Part shown: positions 45,399 to 57,243 of the stretch, piece by piece
How the letters are laid out: every line of letters begins with the position of its first letter
How positions within the stretch are numbered: position 1 is the first letter of the stretch
From: Coix lacryma-jobi var. lacryma-jobi
Lineage: Eukaryota > Streptophyta > Magnoliopsida > Poales > Poaceae
Direction of reading: 5' to 3'
Length of the DNA stretch: 64,000 nt
Assembly: GCA_009763385.1 (NCBI GenBank)
Contig: CM019822.1
Span: 23,740,842-23,804,841 of the forward strand
Position numbers and translations under genes: made by a program
The notes under the pieces: generated by a model
Seen by the model: only the letters and a program-made list of their open reading frames with translations
Databases searched by the model: none
What the model was told of the DNA's origin: nothing

Positions 45399-46350
45399 AT
45401 GGCCAATAAGACCATTCGTGAGTTTTCTGCTCCTTCTGCCGCCAATGTAGCGACAGGACCAGCCGTGATCGATGCCAACCTCAATTTCGAGTTAAAACCG
45501 GCTCTGATCACGATGGTCCAAGCTAGCCCATTCTGTGGCAAAGCTCATGAGGATGCCAATGCTCACCTCCAACAATTTTTGGAGATTTGCGACACCTTCA
45601 CCATTAAGGGGATAACCTAAGAAGCCATTCGTCTTTGTCTCTTTCCCTTTTCTCTCCTAGGAAAAGCGAAGCAATGGTTCTATACCAATCGCAACGCTGT
45701 AGACACATGGGACAAGTGTTCCAATGCTTTTCTTGCCAAATTCTTTCCGATGAGCAAGACGAACGCTCTTCGCAACAAAATCTCCAGCTTTACGCAACAA
45801 GCCGAGGAATCTATTCCCGAGGTGGGAGAGAATGCAAGAGTACGTCACTGCTTGTCCACACCATGGTATGTATAGGACTGGCTGTTGATCCAGAACTTCT
45901 ACCATGGCCTAACCCCACTCTCTAGAAGCCATTTGGATGCCGCCGCCGGCGGTGCATTCTTTTCTCTGAATGTTGCAGATGCTAAGGCTCTCATAGAGAA
46001 GATGGTGTCGAACCAAGGATGGAATGACGAGAGACTGCAGCTCTGTAAGCGAGGTATGCATTCTCTTAAGGAGGCCGACATGATCGTGGCCAAGATGGAC
46101 CTGCTGGCCAAGAAGCTGGACAGCTGTGAGAAGATGAACCAACAAGAGAGTGTCCAATCTCTGGAATCCTACATGACTTGTGAAGTCTGCTGGAAGAAAC
46201 CGGACATTCTGGAAACCACTACCCCGAGTTACATGAAGATTTGAACTTCATCATCATCATCAACAACAACAACAAACAACGATTTCCGTCAACAAAATCA
46301 AGGATGGAATCAGCACTCCAACTCTCAAGGTAATAATTCATTCCCCGCTC
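45399..46350 (+). pseudogene. gag of element A
   Basis: Starts MANKTIREFSAPSAAN. The core contains NFELKPALITMVQ, GKAHEDANAHLQQFLEICDTF, LFPFSLLGKAKQWFY and LAKFFPMSKTNALRNKI, then FYHGLTPLSRSHLDAAAGGAFFSL, all typical of Athila-type gag. An in-frame stop follows ITIKGIT-like residues at about 45618, and frames shift near 45740, 45870 and 46190. A later Asn-rich stretch ends the readable part. No complete zinc knuckle is seen, though a CEVCW at about 46180 may be its remnant. Confidence 0.75.
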
Positions 46351-46524
46351 TAATTTCCAAAGTACTGATAATTTCTCATTCTTAAAGAATCTAGTCTACT
46401 CTCAAGGTAGAACTACTGAATTTTTGAATAAGAAATTAATGTCAAATGATAAAATGCTTGAGAACATAAATGCTAAATTGGAAGATTTCTCATTTGCTCT
46501 GAAAATCAACTTAGCTTTAATAAG

Positions 46525-47280
46525 ATGTTAGAAACCCAATTAGCTCAACTTGCTGCGATCATACCATCTTTTGAAACTGGCAAAATTCCGGCTAAACTTA
46601 ACATGGAAACCAAAAATATGGTTGAAATAAAATATTTTAACTATTATGAAGATCAATCCATGACTGTTAAAAAGGTTGATCCTGGTAGTCCCATAATTAG
46701 ATGTTCAATCTTTGGTGAAGTCTTTAAAAATGCCATGTGTGATTTAGGATCGAGTGTGAACATTTTATTTAAGGATTTCTATGAAAACTCGTTTTTCCAC
46801 CCATGTCATCCACATCTGTCAATGTCGTGCTAGCTGATCAATCAACATGCTATGTAGAAGGAATAGTCACTGATTTACCTGTTCATATTAGAGGTTCATA
46901 TGTTCCTGCTGATTTCATAATACTAGATATGGGAAATAGGAAAGATGTGCCTCTAATCTCTAGGTAGACCTTTCTTGAACACTGTTGATGCTTGCATATA
47001 TGTGGGGAGTGGTAAAATGCAAATGACATTAGGAGGGGGAAGGAAATATTCTCCTTTTCTCGTGGTCCCGCATATGCCGCTAACATGCAGGAAGCAAAAA
47101 CCCGTTCGTACCAAGAAGAGGCGCCTAAGAACAAGGTGGAACAGAAAGAAAGAACCACCTTCTCCTGAGTTGTGTAATTCACATGACAAAGGAGAGGTGC
47201 CAAAAGAAGAAGAACCCGATGAAGTACTTAAAGAAGAAGCACCCAAGGAAGAAGATCACCCAATAAGGATGAAATTCCAT
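46525..47280 (+). pseudogene. protease-like region of element A
   Basis: Includes QLAQLAAIIPS, then MCDLGSSVNILF with the protease Asp (about 46735), and RPFLNTVDACIYVGSGKMQM (about 46965-47030), as in Athila gag-pol. A basic stretch and Glu/Lys-rich EVPKEEEPDEVLKEEAPKEE close it. Frame breaks lie near 46800 and 46965. RT should follow but is absent. Confidence 0.7.
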
Positions 47281-47606
47281 GGATCTAAGGTATGGATTTA
47301 CTTTTTAATTTTCCTTCAAATTTCCCTTTTTCAAATAAATAACATATGTCATGCATGTAACTAAAAAAATCAGTTATCATTAGTTATATGCATAAGTATA
47401 TGTTAACTTAGCTAGAATAATAAAATCTCATAATAGGATAGTTTCCCTTTTTCACAACATTAGATAGTTTCCCTTTAATAAAATAAGAACAAGAGCTCCG
47501 ACCGAGAAAGATGAAGACCCTTCACCAAGCAAGAAGCCAGCTTGGGGAGATCCTCGCGCCAATAAGGTATGTTTCAACCTTACTCTTATGTTCGGTTCTT
47601 AAATTC
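47281..47606. other. noncoding interior of A, left of B2
   Basis: AT-rich sequence without a gene, ending in AATTC at 47602-47606, the left copy of the B2 target duplication. Confidence 0.6.
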
Positions 47607-49443
47607 TGTCGGTGGTACAAAAAGGGGTACCCCCAATCAACGCAAACACCCGAGCACTCAATCTTCGTCTCGCCCGAGCCCTCCCAGCCAGGGCTCGGAC
47701 GAACGCTTTATCTCTGTCTCGCCCGAGCCCTCCCGGCCAGGCCTCGGCGAACGCTCTATCTCCGTCTCGCCAGAGCCCTCCAGCCCGCCTCGGGCGAACG
47801 CTCTGTCTCCGTCTCGCCCGAGCCCTCCAACCAGGCCTCGGGCGAGCGCACCAATCTCCGCCTCGCCGAGCCCCTTAAGCCAGGCTCGGAGAGCGCTCGC
47901 CACACTCCGCGCCCCCCTCGAGCGTAGGACGACCAGACCAGCCATGTACCACGCGTTTAATCACCACCTACTCCAGTCACGTCTCTTAGACAAGCAGTGC
48001 ACGTGAACCGGGTAGAGTCAAACCTTCTTTCATCAGCATGGGCAAAAGCACCGCACTGTCGCGCCACGCCTGAATGCTGTGCATGCTCACCGTTGTGCAC
48101 GTCTAACATCACACTTCGAGCCGGCTCTGCACTCAGTGGACAGCGAAAAGGCGAACGGGCCAGCATGTCGACGTGCCGAGGCCGGACTGCACCGCGACGC
48201 CAACCCACCTTTCAGAGTCCAGGAAGCGTCCTGCCACTCTAGCGAACGCCAGGCACTCGAGTCGACGGGTCGCTGGCGCACACGCCCGACCACGCCTCCC
48301 GAAAGGCAGCGTTTTCCTCGACCACGTAGCGCAGTCTAACTATCCGACACACTCCACGAGCGCTCGGCCTGGCACGGACGCAGCCCCGGTGTGTGAGCTT
48401 CTACGCACCTGACGCATTTTTCTGCACGCGCAGTCCGCGACCCGACACACCCTGGCAGCGCCCTGCTCGAGCGGACGCGCCAGGACCCCCTGCTGCAGCC
48501 ACCCGTTTGTGGCACCCCACCGCGTTCGAGGCCGGCTTAGCTGCTCCACCTGCCGAGCGCGCCAAGTGTCAGACACACCCAAGCATGGCACTATGCAGGG
48601 TCACCACACTCGGCGAGCGCTTGAAACCTCGAGGCGACCATGCTTCAGGCGACGCCAGACAGCCAGCACCTCACCCCAAGCGAATCTGGCCTTACGGCAC
48701 CAGGTCACGAGTGAAGATTGTGCACCCGGGTCCGGCGGCCGTCGCGAGGAAGTGAGCACCATTCGTCCGAGGCTGCTCCGGCACCCCTCGAGACCACCGA
48801 CACGGAGGTCCGCCACGCTCAGCCACAGGCCCGCTAGACAACAGGGACAGGCACGGCCGTACGCCTCGAGGCGACTGCGGGCATGGCCAGGCGCAAGCCC
48901 ACCCCCGGACGCTGCTGACTCCTACGCTTGACAAAGACAGGATGAACGATTTACCACTAGGAGTCGTGTCTCTAGGGCCTAAGGGCCCGGAACCCCTGGC
49001 TCGGACGCACACGGCGTCAGGCGCCGTGTGAGGATCTCGACGTCGGGGACTAGATTCTGTAAACCTGTGCATCAGCCCGCCTTGCTAGCTTGCTATAGAA
49101 AAAGGCGCACCGGCAGGGTCAGCCATCTACGAGGCAGGTCTGAAGTCGGAGGGCTTGTGGCAGACAGTGCACCGCATTCAGGCTCCCGCAGCACTAGGAG
49201 TCCGGGCTGCGTCCGGTCACGACGGGTCAAGGCAAGCTTGTCCACTCCCCTGACAAGGCACTTTAGGATCTGTGCAACTATCGATACGACAAGAACATCC
49301 CCCGCTGGACGTAGGGCCTTCGACTTTGCAAAAACCAGGATAAATCTTGTGTCCTCTTGCATCACCATTCGAGGGGGAGAGACACGCGCGATCGGTTCGT
49401 TATACTCGTTGGTGTGATACCCCCGGTTACCAAAACACCGACA
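47607..49443 (+). repeat. 5' LTR of B2
   Basis: 1837 bases. The first ~520 and the last ~470 bases align with the 3' LTR. The middle (about 48130-48960) differs, lacks the 43-bp array and makes this LTR about 500 bases longer. CTCGGGCG/CGCCCGAG repeats lie at 47665-47900. TATA-like GCTATAGAAAAAGG is at about 49089. Confidence 0.85.
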
Positions 49444-49496
49444 GTTGCGCGCAGGTAGGGGTGCGCGTGTCCGAGTCGTTTCTCGCTATCTCCTGG

Positions 49497-51100
49497 ATGG
49501 CTTCTTCTACTCCTTCCATTCATCTCTGCCGGTGCCGTCGACTGGTTTCGGGAACTTTGAGTTCCCTAGCCGCCGGCAAGGGAAACGAACTGACCCTGCT
49601 CTCCACGGAGGGCCCGGGCGGAAGGGTGTCACGCCACCCCGCGCGGGGGGCATGACGTGTCGTTTGTACCACCACGCGTCGCCACATCGCGAGCGGCGCC
49701 GTGGTCACCATCGTCGCCAGGCACAGGCGGGTGCCGGCGGGCGGCGTACACCCACTTCCCCGCGGCCGGCCGCAGAATCCCCGAGGGGAAACCTGCCCCG
49801 CACGCGGCCGGCGATCTCCAGGGCGCGGGCGCGCTCCCCCAGCAAGTTCACGTCCGTCACACGTGCGGACCGGACGCCTGGTATCCCACCAGAGAGGCTT
49901 CCAGCTCGAGGGGGTGGTGAGCGAGGCCGAGGACGACGACGACGACGATGTCAGGCAACGCTCAACTCGGAGCGCCCAACGACGTGGCTACGGCGGGCGG
50001 TTCGCGCGTTCAGGCAAGAAGCAAATCCTCGGCCTCGGTTGCACCGCCTCAACACGACGACAGCAGGGCAGCGCAACTCGCACAGGTGCGGGAGGCAATC
50101 ACCAAGACGAGGAGGAACGACAACACCTGTTGCAGCTCCAGCAAAACTGATGCAGGAACCGCCCAGCCTCGAGGAACCGGAGCTCGAGGTGCCCGCCGAC
50201 GGACCCTCGGGGACGAGGCGCCAGCACGCCCGAGGTGTGCCCCGAGAGCGGGCAAAACGTGGTGGCGGCCGCAATGCTGCTCCGCGATCTGCCCGCCGTC
50301 TCCAACCCCAACGCCAGACGCATGCTTGGGGAAATAAAGAGCCTCCTCGAAACGGCCGCTGTGCAGATAGCCGAGAGCTCGGCTCGCGCCAGCGGGGGCA
50401 GCCTCGGAGAAGCCAGCAGACGCGCCCGCAGCAAGCACGAGACGTCGGTCCGCTAGCCGGACGCCCCTCAAGCCAGACTAGACCAAAAGCGGGTCGCGGA
50501 CAGCCGCCAAATCCTCGAGCCCCCAGGCCCCAGGGTCTTCAGCCGAGCCATCCGCAGCTCGACCCTCCCCGACCGCTTTCGACCACCGACCAACGTCGTA
50601 AAGTATGACGGGGAGGTCGAGCCCAAGCTCTGGCTCTCAGACTTCCGCCTAGGCTGCCAACTGGCGGAGCGAAGGGCGACGACCGTGTGATCATACGCCA
50701 ACTCCCACTTTACCTCTCGGACACCGCCCGCCGGTGGCTCGAGGGGCTCTCGCCGGATCAGATCCATGACTGGGCCGACCTAGTCAGGGTCTTCGACAGG
50801 AATTCAAGGGGACTTGTGCGCGCCCAGGCAACTCCTGGGATCTGCGACGTTGCAGGCAGGCAGCGACGAACCCCTCCGCGACTTCGCCCGGCGGTTCTCG
50901 AAAAGCACGCCTCGAGCTCCCTCACATGCCTGATGAGGAGGTCATCTCAGCGTTCCTCGCAGGCACGACGTGCCAAAAGCTGGTCCACGAGTTAGGGCGC
51001 TACCGTCCCAGGACGATCGAAGACTTGATGGATCAGGTCACCAGCTTCGCCTCGGCAATGAGGCAGTGGGGGCCTTCTTTGGCCACTCGCGAGCCAAGGG
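49497..51100 (+). pseudogene. gag remnant of B2
   Basis: Start MASSTPS at 49497, as in B1. N-terminal Arg/Pro-rich part with RAAQLAQVREAI (about 50070). The capsid-like core has VIIRQLPLYLSDTARRWLEGLSPD (about 50690-50760) and EEVISAFLAGTTCQKLVHELG followed by IEDLMDQVTSFAS (50930-51060). These are hallmarks of gypsy gag in this group. At least four frame shifts break it. No zinc knuckle is visible. Confidence 0.75.
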
Positions 51101-51204
51101 CGAAGGACAGAAGGCAGGGCGCGACGACGAGGACGACGACGACGAAGAAGGCGCGTGGGCGCCCGCCGCAGACGAGCTGGCTAAGTTGGCACCCACGCAC
51201 GACG

Positions 51205-51440
51205 CCGCCCCTCGAGCCGGACGTGGGAGTTCGACTTCGACGTCACCCCTCGAGCCGGACTCGGAGACTCGACCTTCGACGCCCCTCCTCGAGCCGGACT
51301 CGGGGCCTCGACCTTCGACGCCCCATCCTCGAGCAGGACTCGGAGGCTCGACCTTGGACGCCCACCCGAGCCGGACTCGGAGGCTCGACTTCGACGCCCA
51401 CCTCGAACCGGACTCGGGGGCTCGGCCTTCGACCTTCAGC
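51205..51440. repeat. CTCGAGCCGGACTCGG tandem repeat in B2
   Basis: About six units of roughly 36-42 bases, each with TCGAGCCGGACTCGG and TCGACCTTCGACGCC. It lies where gag should continue, and may be an expanded coding or spacer repeat. Confidence 0.75.
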
Positions 51441-51644
51441 GCTGCCCCACGAAAACAACCCCGAGCCTGACTCCAGCTCGGAGCGTTCGAACAGCTGCGC
51501 CAGCGGTCTGGTACTCCTCCCCAGGATCTTCTGCCGCACGCTCAGCCTTGACGTCCGAGCCAGAGGAGGGAGGGCCCTACACCGCCGTCCGCATCAGGAG
51601 GCAGGCATGTCCTCCTCGACATCGGCGCCGTCTCCAGATGGCAA

Positions 51645-52613
51645 AAAAGGTAACCGAATACCTTTAATGTGCCTATCTAACCTCGTCTCAAGCCGGTTGA
51701 CAGGTACACCCAGCGATTCCGCATTCGCTCAACTACTGGGGGCCCTCCGCGGCCACCGCTCCGACCTCCTGACCGTCGTCTTGGCGCCACGAACTCCACT
51801 CCCGACGAAGGCTTCTTCACAAAGGTAAAAACGGGGCCCCGGCCCTAAGTCTCGAAGCAGCGAAGGCTGGCCCTCGAAAAGGGGTTCGACAGCCGGCTTC
51901 GAGCGCCCGAGTCAGGGCCACCAAGGGGCGCCACTCACGGCATTACTCGAGGGCCGAGCCCTCGAGGCCCCTCACGTGTATCCAAGGCGGGGAGCTCGAC
52001 GTGCAGTGAGATCCCCTCGAGAGGGAGGCATCGAGCCACCGGTCCTATCGAATGGACCCGGCACTCCTGCAGACTGAGCGCCCATGCTTTATGAGACCGC
52101 CTCGGGCCACAGTCGACCCCTAACGAACGGGGCACGAGCTCTCACTTGGATTCCCCCGTTACCAGCCTCACCGGGAACCTCGATACTCGCCCGATCCGTT
52201 CGTGGTAGTAGTAGAGGATCCCACACCGCATCCATTTCGAAAGGGTTCAGCGGGATGCCCTTCGCAAGGGTTCAGGGGATGGGACAAGCCAGGGTAGACG
52301 GCGTCCGGATAGCTGCCGGACGGTCGGCTCAGCCTGGCACCCTCGACGAAAAGAGGGTTAAATAACTCGAGCAGTTGCGACTGATCTTTCTCTTTGTGTG
52401 AGCATGAGATTTTCAGGCTTCGGACGAACGCCCCTCCGAGCCAGGCTCGGGCAGAGTTTCCCACGGCAAAGAGAAAGGCGCGCCCAGCGGGCAGAAGGTT
52501 TCCAGCGACGGAGGTTCTTCAAAAGGATCCAAAACTCGACACTCCAACACCACTAACACTCGCAAAAAGCGCACGAGGGAGTTCCAACCACTCCCCGTGG
52601 CCTCGGGGGCTGC
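51645..52613. other. B2 3' noncoding region and polypurine tract
   Basis: Reverse-complement match to 1-590 of B1 and 62400-63150 of B3, i.e. the region between the antisense promoter and the LTR. The homology ends just short of the TATA box, which is deleted. CCTCGGGGGCTGC at 52601-52613 abuts the 3' LTR as the polypurine tract. No gene is present. Confidence 0.75.
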
Positions 52614-53139
52614 TGTCGGTGGTACAAAAAAGGGTACCCCCAATCAACGCAAACACCCGAGCACTCAATCTCCGTCTAGCCCGAGCCCTCCCAGCCAGGG
52701 CTCGGACGAACGCTTTATCTCTGTCTCGCCCGAGCCCTCCGGCCAGGCCTCGGGAACGCTCTATCTCCGTCTCGCCCGAGCCTCCCAGGCAGGCCTCGGG
52801 CGACCGCTCTGTCTCCGTCTCGCCCGAGCCCTCCAGCCAGGCCTCGGGCGAGCGCACCAATCTCCGCCTCGCCCGAGCCCCTTAAGCCAGGCCTCGGGCG
52901 AGCGAGCGCTCGCCACACTCCGCGCCCCTCGAGCGGTACGGACGACCAAGACCAGCCCTGTACCACGCGTTTAATGCACCCACCTACTCCAGTCACGTCC
53001 TCTTAGACACAGCACGTGCCACAGTGAACCGGTGTAGAGTCAAACCTTCTTTTCATCACAAGCATGGGCAAAAAAGGCACCAGCACTGTCGCGCCACGCC
53101 CTGCACTGCTGTGCCATGCTCAACGTTGTGCACGTCTAA

Positions 53140-53395
53140 ATCACCACTTCGAGGCCGGCTCTGCACCCTCGAGCTCCCGAGAGCACCACTTCGAGGCCGG
53201 CTCTGCACACCCTCGAGCTCCCGAGAGCACACTTCGAGGCCTGCTCCGCGCCCCTCGAGCCCCCGTGGCACCACTTCGAGGCCGGCTCTGCACCCCTCGA
53301 GCTCCCGTGGCACCACTTCGAGGCCGGCTCTGCACCCCTCGAGCTCCCGTGAGCACCACTTCGAGGCCTGCTCCGCACCCTCGAGCCCTGACAGC
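53140..53395. repeat. 42-43-bp tandem repeat in the B2 3' LTR
   Basis: Six copies of a unit containing CACTTCGAGGCCGGCTCTGC and CCCTCGAGCTCCCG, equivalent on the other strand to the B1 array at 9095-9397. The B2 5' LTR has only about one degenerate copy. Confidence 0.82.
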
Positions 53396-53648
53396 TCTCT
53401 TACTTTTGGAAGACAGGCACCCCAAGACCCGGAAGGTCCCTGCCACGTCCAGTATGTCCCGGGATGCGCGGCATGGCCCCTACGACGCCACGTCTGACAC
53501 ACAGGACGGAGGCCACGCTTCAAGGACGGTGCAACAGCACCCCCACGCCTGCTCTGGTACTTCGACAAGACAGGATACCTACTCTTTCCTCATCGGGCAC
53601 GTACGCTCCGACGTCTGGATCGTCCCTGTAAACCTGGCCTCCCCTTGC

Positions 53649-53660
53649 TCTATAAAAGGG
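53649..53660 (+). promoter_or_regulatory. TATA box in the B2 3' LTR
   Basis: CTCTATAAAAGG, the conserved LTR promoter motif of this family. Confidence 0.65.
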
Positions 53661-53948
53661 GACGCCAGGGGCCTTACGAGGCAGGTCTGAAGTCGGGAGG
53701 CTTTGGCAGACAGCACCATTCCACGCCGCCACTAGAGTCCGGACTCCGGTCCGCTCAAGTGAGCTTGTATCCACCCTGTACAAGCACTTAGGTGCAAATA
53801 ATACAAGAACATCCCCCCGCTGGACGTAGGCCTTCTTTGCCCAAACCAGGATAAATTTGTGTCCCTTGCATCACCATTCGGGGAGAGAAGCACGCGATCG
53901 TTATTACTCGTTGGTGTGATACCCCCGTTACCAAACACCGACAAATTC

Positions 53949-54710
53949 TATATCTTTTGAATTTTTTGAATGTATATACTTGCCTAAGTACATTATCCCA
54001 TGAGTAAAAATAATAAAATCTACTTAAAAAATGTTGGAACCTGAATAAGAAATAAAATATGCCATGCAAATGCTATTGTTATAGTTAGAATAACTAGTTT
54101 TATCTAAGTTTAGCTTTTGTGGGTTGCACATGTTTAACTAAAATCATGCTTAGTGAATAAAGTTAGTTAGAAATGGAGTAATTCTTTAAACTTGCTAAGG
54201 TGAAATTAGGACCAAATCTAGAGGATTTCTTTTAAAAATCATGAAAACCTTGCTAAAAGTTCCTCCTGGATTTTATCCCATCCCACCACTAGCCAAATAT
54301 TTGTTAGTCAAAACCACAAAGAGCTTTGTTTGTGTTGAGCTTTGTTAGACCTCATAGATCTTAGTAGAGAAGCTTATCATTTCTTTTGATCAAGATACAC
54401 ACACCCACCATAAATTGCTTACTCTCCACTTTGGAAGTTTGTAACCACCAAATAAATTGCTCATTCTCTACACTGGAGATATGCAATACCTTGCCAAATG
54501 TTCCATTGCTAGCCTTATGCTATTCCTACACTGGGAATAAGCATTTCTCTCTCTTCCCCCTTTTCATTTCTAAAATCCTTTCCTATAGACAATCTGGGGA
54601 AATCTAGAGCTAAAAAAGAGATATGAAAAAAGTGAGCAAAGTAGCTCAAGAGAAGACTATTTCCTAGAAAATGTGAGGACACATTTTTGTCTACTCACTA
54701 TGTATCGAGT

Positions 54711-54741
<31 letters not shown>

Positions 54742-55305
54742 TTATCATTAGCTCTGGACCCCAGAAATTAACTAGGAAGGATTATGAAATATCTCTCTAT
54801 ACACTTCCACATAACCACACATGCACATCTTGATCAATATTTATGATTTGCTGCTCCTTATGATCTGAGTGTCTAGCTTAGCAATAAACATTATGCAATT
54901 TGCTCATGATTCTTAGCCTACCTATAACTCCACATATCATTCTTTAGAAATAGGAGTGGCTACATTTTGCCTAAGTGAGGATTTAAACACCATTGAGTGA
55001 TTGAGTGAATCTTGGAGGACTTGAGTAAGTTTTTATCTTTTGAAAACCTTAAAAAAAATCTCCAGACAGAATCCTAGTCAAACCTAAGCAAGATAAAAGT
55101 TTCCTATCTACTGCTTTATTTCACTCTTGCATGTTTGAAGTGAAAAGCTATAAGCCCCACATCTTGCTATGATTAATGATATACACTAATATTTCTCACT
55201 ATACAACATGCACTTGTATACATCTTAAGTTGCTATCTATTTCATGCTCAATGCTTAAACCGTATTGTTGCTCGAGGACGAGCAACAGGTTAGCTTGGGG
55301 GAGCT
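53949..55305. other. noncoding interior of A, right of B2, with polypurine tract
   Basis: AT-rich without a gene. Contains a GA microsatellite at 54717-54741 and loose repeats around AATTGCT and CACTGGAA at 54405-54545. TTGGGGGAGCT at 55295-55305 is the polypurine tract next to the 3' LTR. Confidence 0.7.
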
Positions 55306-57237
55306 TGTTGATGGTCCTTAAACACTTGTTTTACCATCAACATTTTACCCAAAAATTTAACAAAAAGGCATGAAAAGTAGTCAAATAGGTTTCAAACTAA
55401 CCAAATTCCACATGTCCATAGATTTTTATTTGAATGCAGGATTTGGACCAAATTTAGAGAATGGACCCACCAGGGGCCGAGCCCACTCACCAGGGCCCAT
55501 TTGGGCCCTAGTGGGGTGGCGCCCGCCACCCCTAGGTGGCGCCCGCCACCAAGGAGAGGCCCAAACTCTCCCCTGCCACGTCACTGATCCGTGTGACCAC
55601 CCTAGGGCCAAATCTTAGCCCTTGGTCACTAGGTCGGTGGCATCGGAGGGCTAAGAAGAGATGTCACGTGGATCATGACCTAATTGCCCATGTGACGGTT
55701 ATTTGACATGCAACCGACCTTGGAACTGCCTTGGAGGAGTACCTGGAGACCGTAGGATCAACGACGGTGCATCCAAGGGCCAGGGGGGGGGCGGCCACCA
55801 CCTAGGGCTGGCGCCCGCCACTAGGGTTTGCCCTAGGTCGGTTGGCTGCCCCCTATAAATACCCCCCTGTAGGTGTCACTTCATACCAAGCAAGGAAAGG
55901 AAGGAAGAAGCAAAGAGGAAAGCAAGGCTAAAGGTAGAGAGCTAATAGCTTAGGATTTAGCCAAGCTTAGGCAAGTAGGTATCTAGTAGAGCAAGGCATC
56001 TTTGCCTCATTGCCCTCGCGGAAGCGCTGCTCAAGGCTTTGCTCAAGAGTAGAAGCGTGCGAGTAATCGGTCCTGGAGTTGGGAAGAGTCTTTCTTCATC
56101 TCCAGTTCAGGTTTTGCTCTTGTAACTCAAACACTTCTTACTATATTCTAGTTCATCATTTCAAGTATTACTTTATTCTACTGCCATATTGAGTAGTATA
56201 CTTGATTGATTGCTTGAGTACCTATCTATCCTACATTTCAATTCACTTAGCCATAGTAGTTATTCTCTAGTGCGCTTAGTGTTTGATCTTTGCCAATAGG
56301 TTGCTTAGTTAGTTTAGTGTTTATTATTAAGTCAAGTATTTGCTCTGACGTCCGCAAGGGTGTCTCTATTCTAGGCCAGGGTAGAGATAGTTAGAATATA
56401 ATTAGGCGTGGTGCTTAGTTATAGACTTACCTTTAGATACGGTTAGACCCTGGATAGCTGTGGTAGCAAGCAGGTGGTGACAGCCCGTGCGCCTTGAATT
56501 CCACCACGTAGTTGGTCTAGTTTAACAGTAAGGCTCGTTGTGCTAGCGTTCAACCTAAGTCAGTGGTAAAGGCTAGTACGCCTCGGTACTTGACAAGATA
56601 GGAATAAAACTATACTTAACTTGGTTGCTTATTTGGCATTTGCCTATCTTGCTTCGTAGTTATCTAGGAGTAGTTGTTAGTTATTTGTTAGTTATATTAG
56701 TTATCCTTAGTTATCTTATTCCCCTTATCTACCTATCTATCCACCTTACCTTAACCATTCATTTCATCCTTACCTATCCACTCATAAATTCTTTCTAGCC
56801 TTTCATCTCCTTCTTCTCTTCTCTCCTTTTCCCTTTCTTATTCTTCGACTCTCATCCCCTCCTTGACTCGACTCATACACCACCCTAGCCTTCCTTTGGG
56901 ATCAAATAGATCGACACCTGGTACTCCCCAGGCAAAGTGCTACTACGATAGTTCTGTGCGCTTGCAGAATTCCTCTAGGTAGATTGCAATCTCTCTAGCT
57001 AGCTCCTACTAGTGTCGGGGATTGACAACCCTATTTGACATTAGTAGATAGCTGCTTTAGCTTCACTCCTTTAGGTATAGTGACTGGACTTGCTACAAGC
57101 ATTTTTGGCGCCGTTGCCAGGGATAGATTCATAGTCTTACTCTAGTAACGACGTTAGCATGTGTCAACAAGCATTTCTGGGCCGTTACGGGGATAGTTAC
57201 CTAGCTCTATCTTTAGTGAAGTTAAGAACTACAAACA
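55306..57237 (+). repeat. 3' LTR of A
   Basis: 1932 bases, starting TGTTGATGGTCC and ending CTACAAACA before GGCATT. It matches the two-part 5' LTR (29414-29453 and 43325-45214). TATA box at 55853. Confidence 0.88.
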
Positions 57238-57243
57238 GGCATT

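Larger units (their letters stand above)
47607..53943 (+). mobile_element. B2: pol-less Tat-type gypsy element
   Basis: Two LTRs (47607-49443 and 52614-53943) in the same orientation, starting TGTCGGTGG and ending ACACCGACA, with target duplication AATTC at 47602-47606 and 53944-53948. The 3.2-kb interior holds a degraded gag and then noncoding sequence homologous to the region upstream of the antisense gene in B1 and B3. The protease, RT, RNase H, integrase and antisense gene are all missing, with the junction near 51645. It must have moved using proteins from a relative. Confidence 0.88.
52614..53943 (+). repeat. 3' LTR of B2
   Basis: 1330 bases. Contains the CTCGGGCG array at about 52675-52915, the ~42-bp CTCGAG array at 53140-53395, a TATA box at about 53650 and the end ACACCGACA before AATTC. 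Confidence 0.9.
29414..57237 (+). mobile_element. A: Athila-like gypsy element lacking RT and integrase
   Basis: About 7.6 kb once the nested C and B2 are set aside. LTRs begin TGTTGATGG and end near ACGAACA or ACAAACA. GGCATT lies on both sides (29408-29413 and 57238-57243), a 5- or 6-bp target duplication. The primer site TGGCGCCGTTGCCGGGGA matches the Asp-tRNA type used by Athila and related elements. The interior codes for gag and a protease-like region, then noncoding sequence up to the polypurine tract. No RT, RNase H or integrase motifs were found, so it would depend on a related element for movement. It is inserted in the RT region of Copia-1. Confidence 0.87.

Noticed and set aside
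48393..50608. Long open frames across the B2 5' LTR and leader, including one of 387 residues
   Set aside because: Only the parts matching gag motifs are kept. The rest is GC-driven and crosses the LTR boundary.
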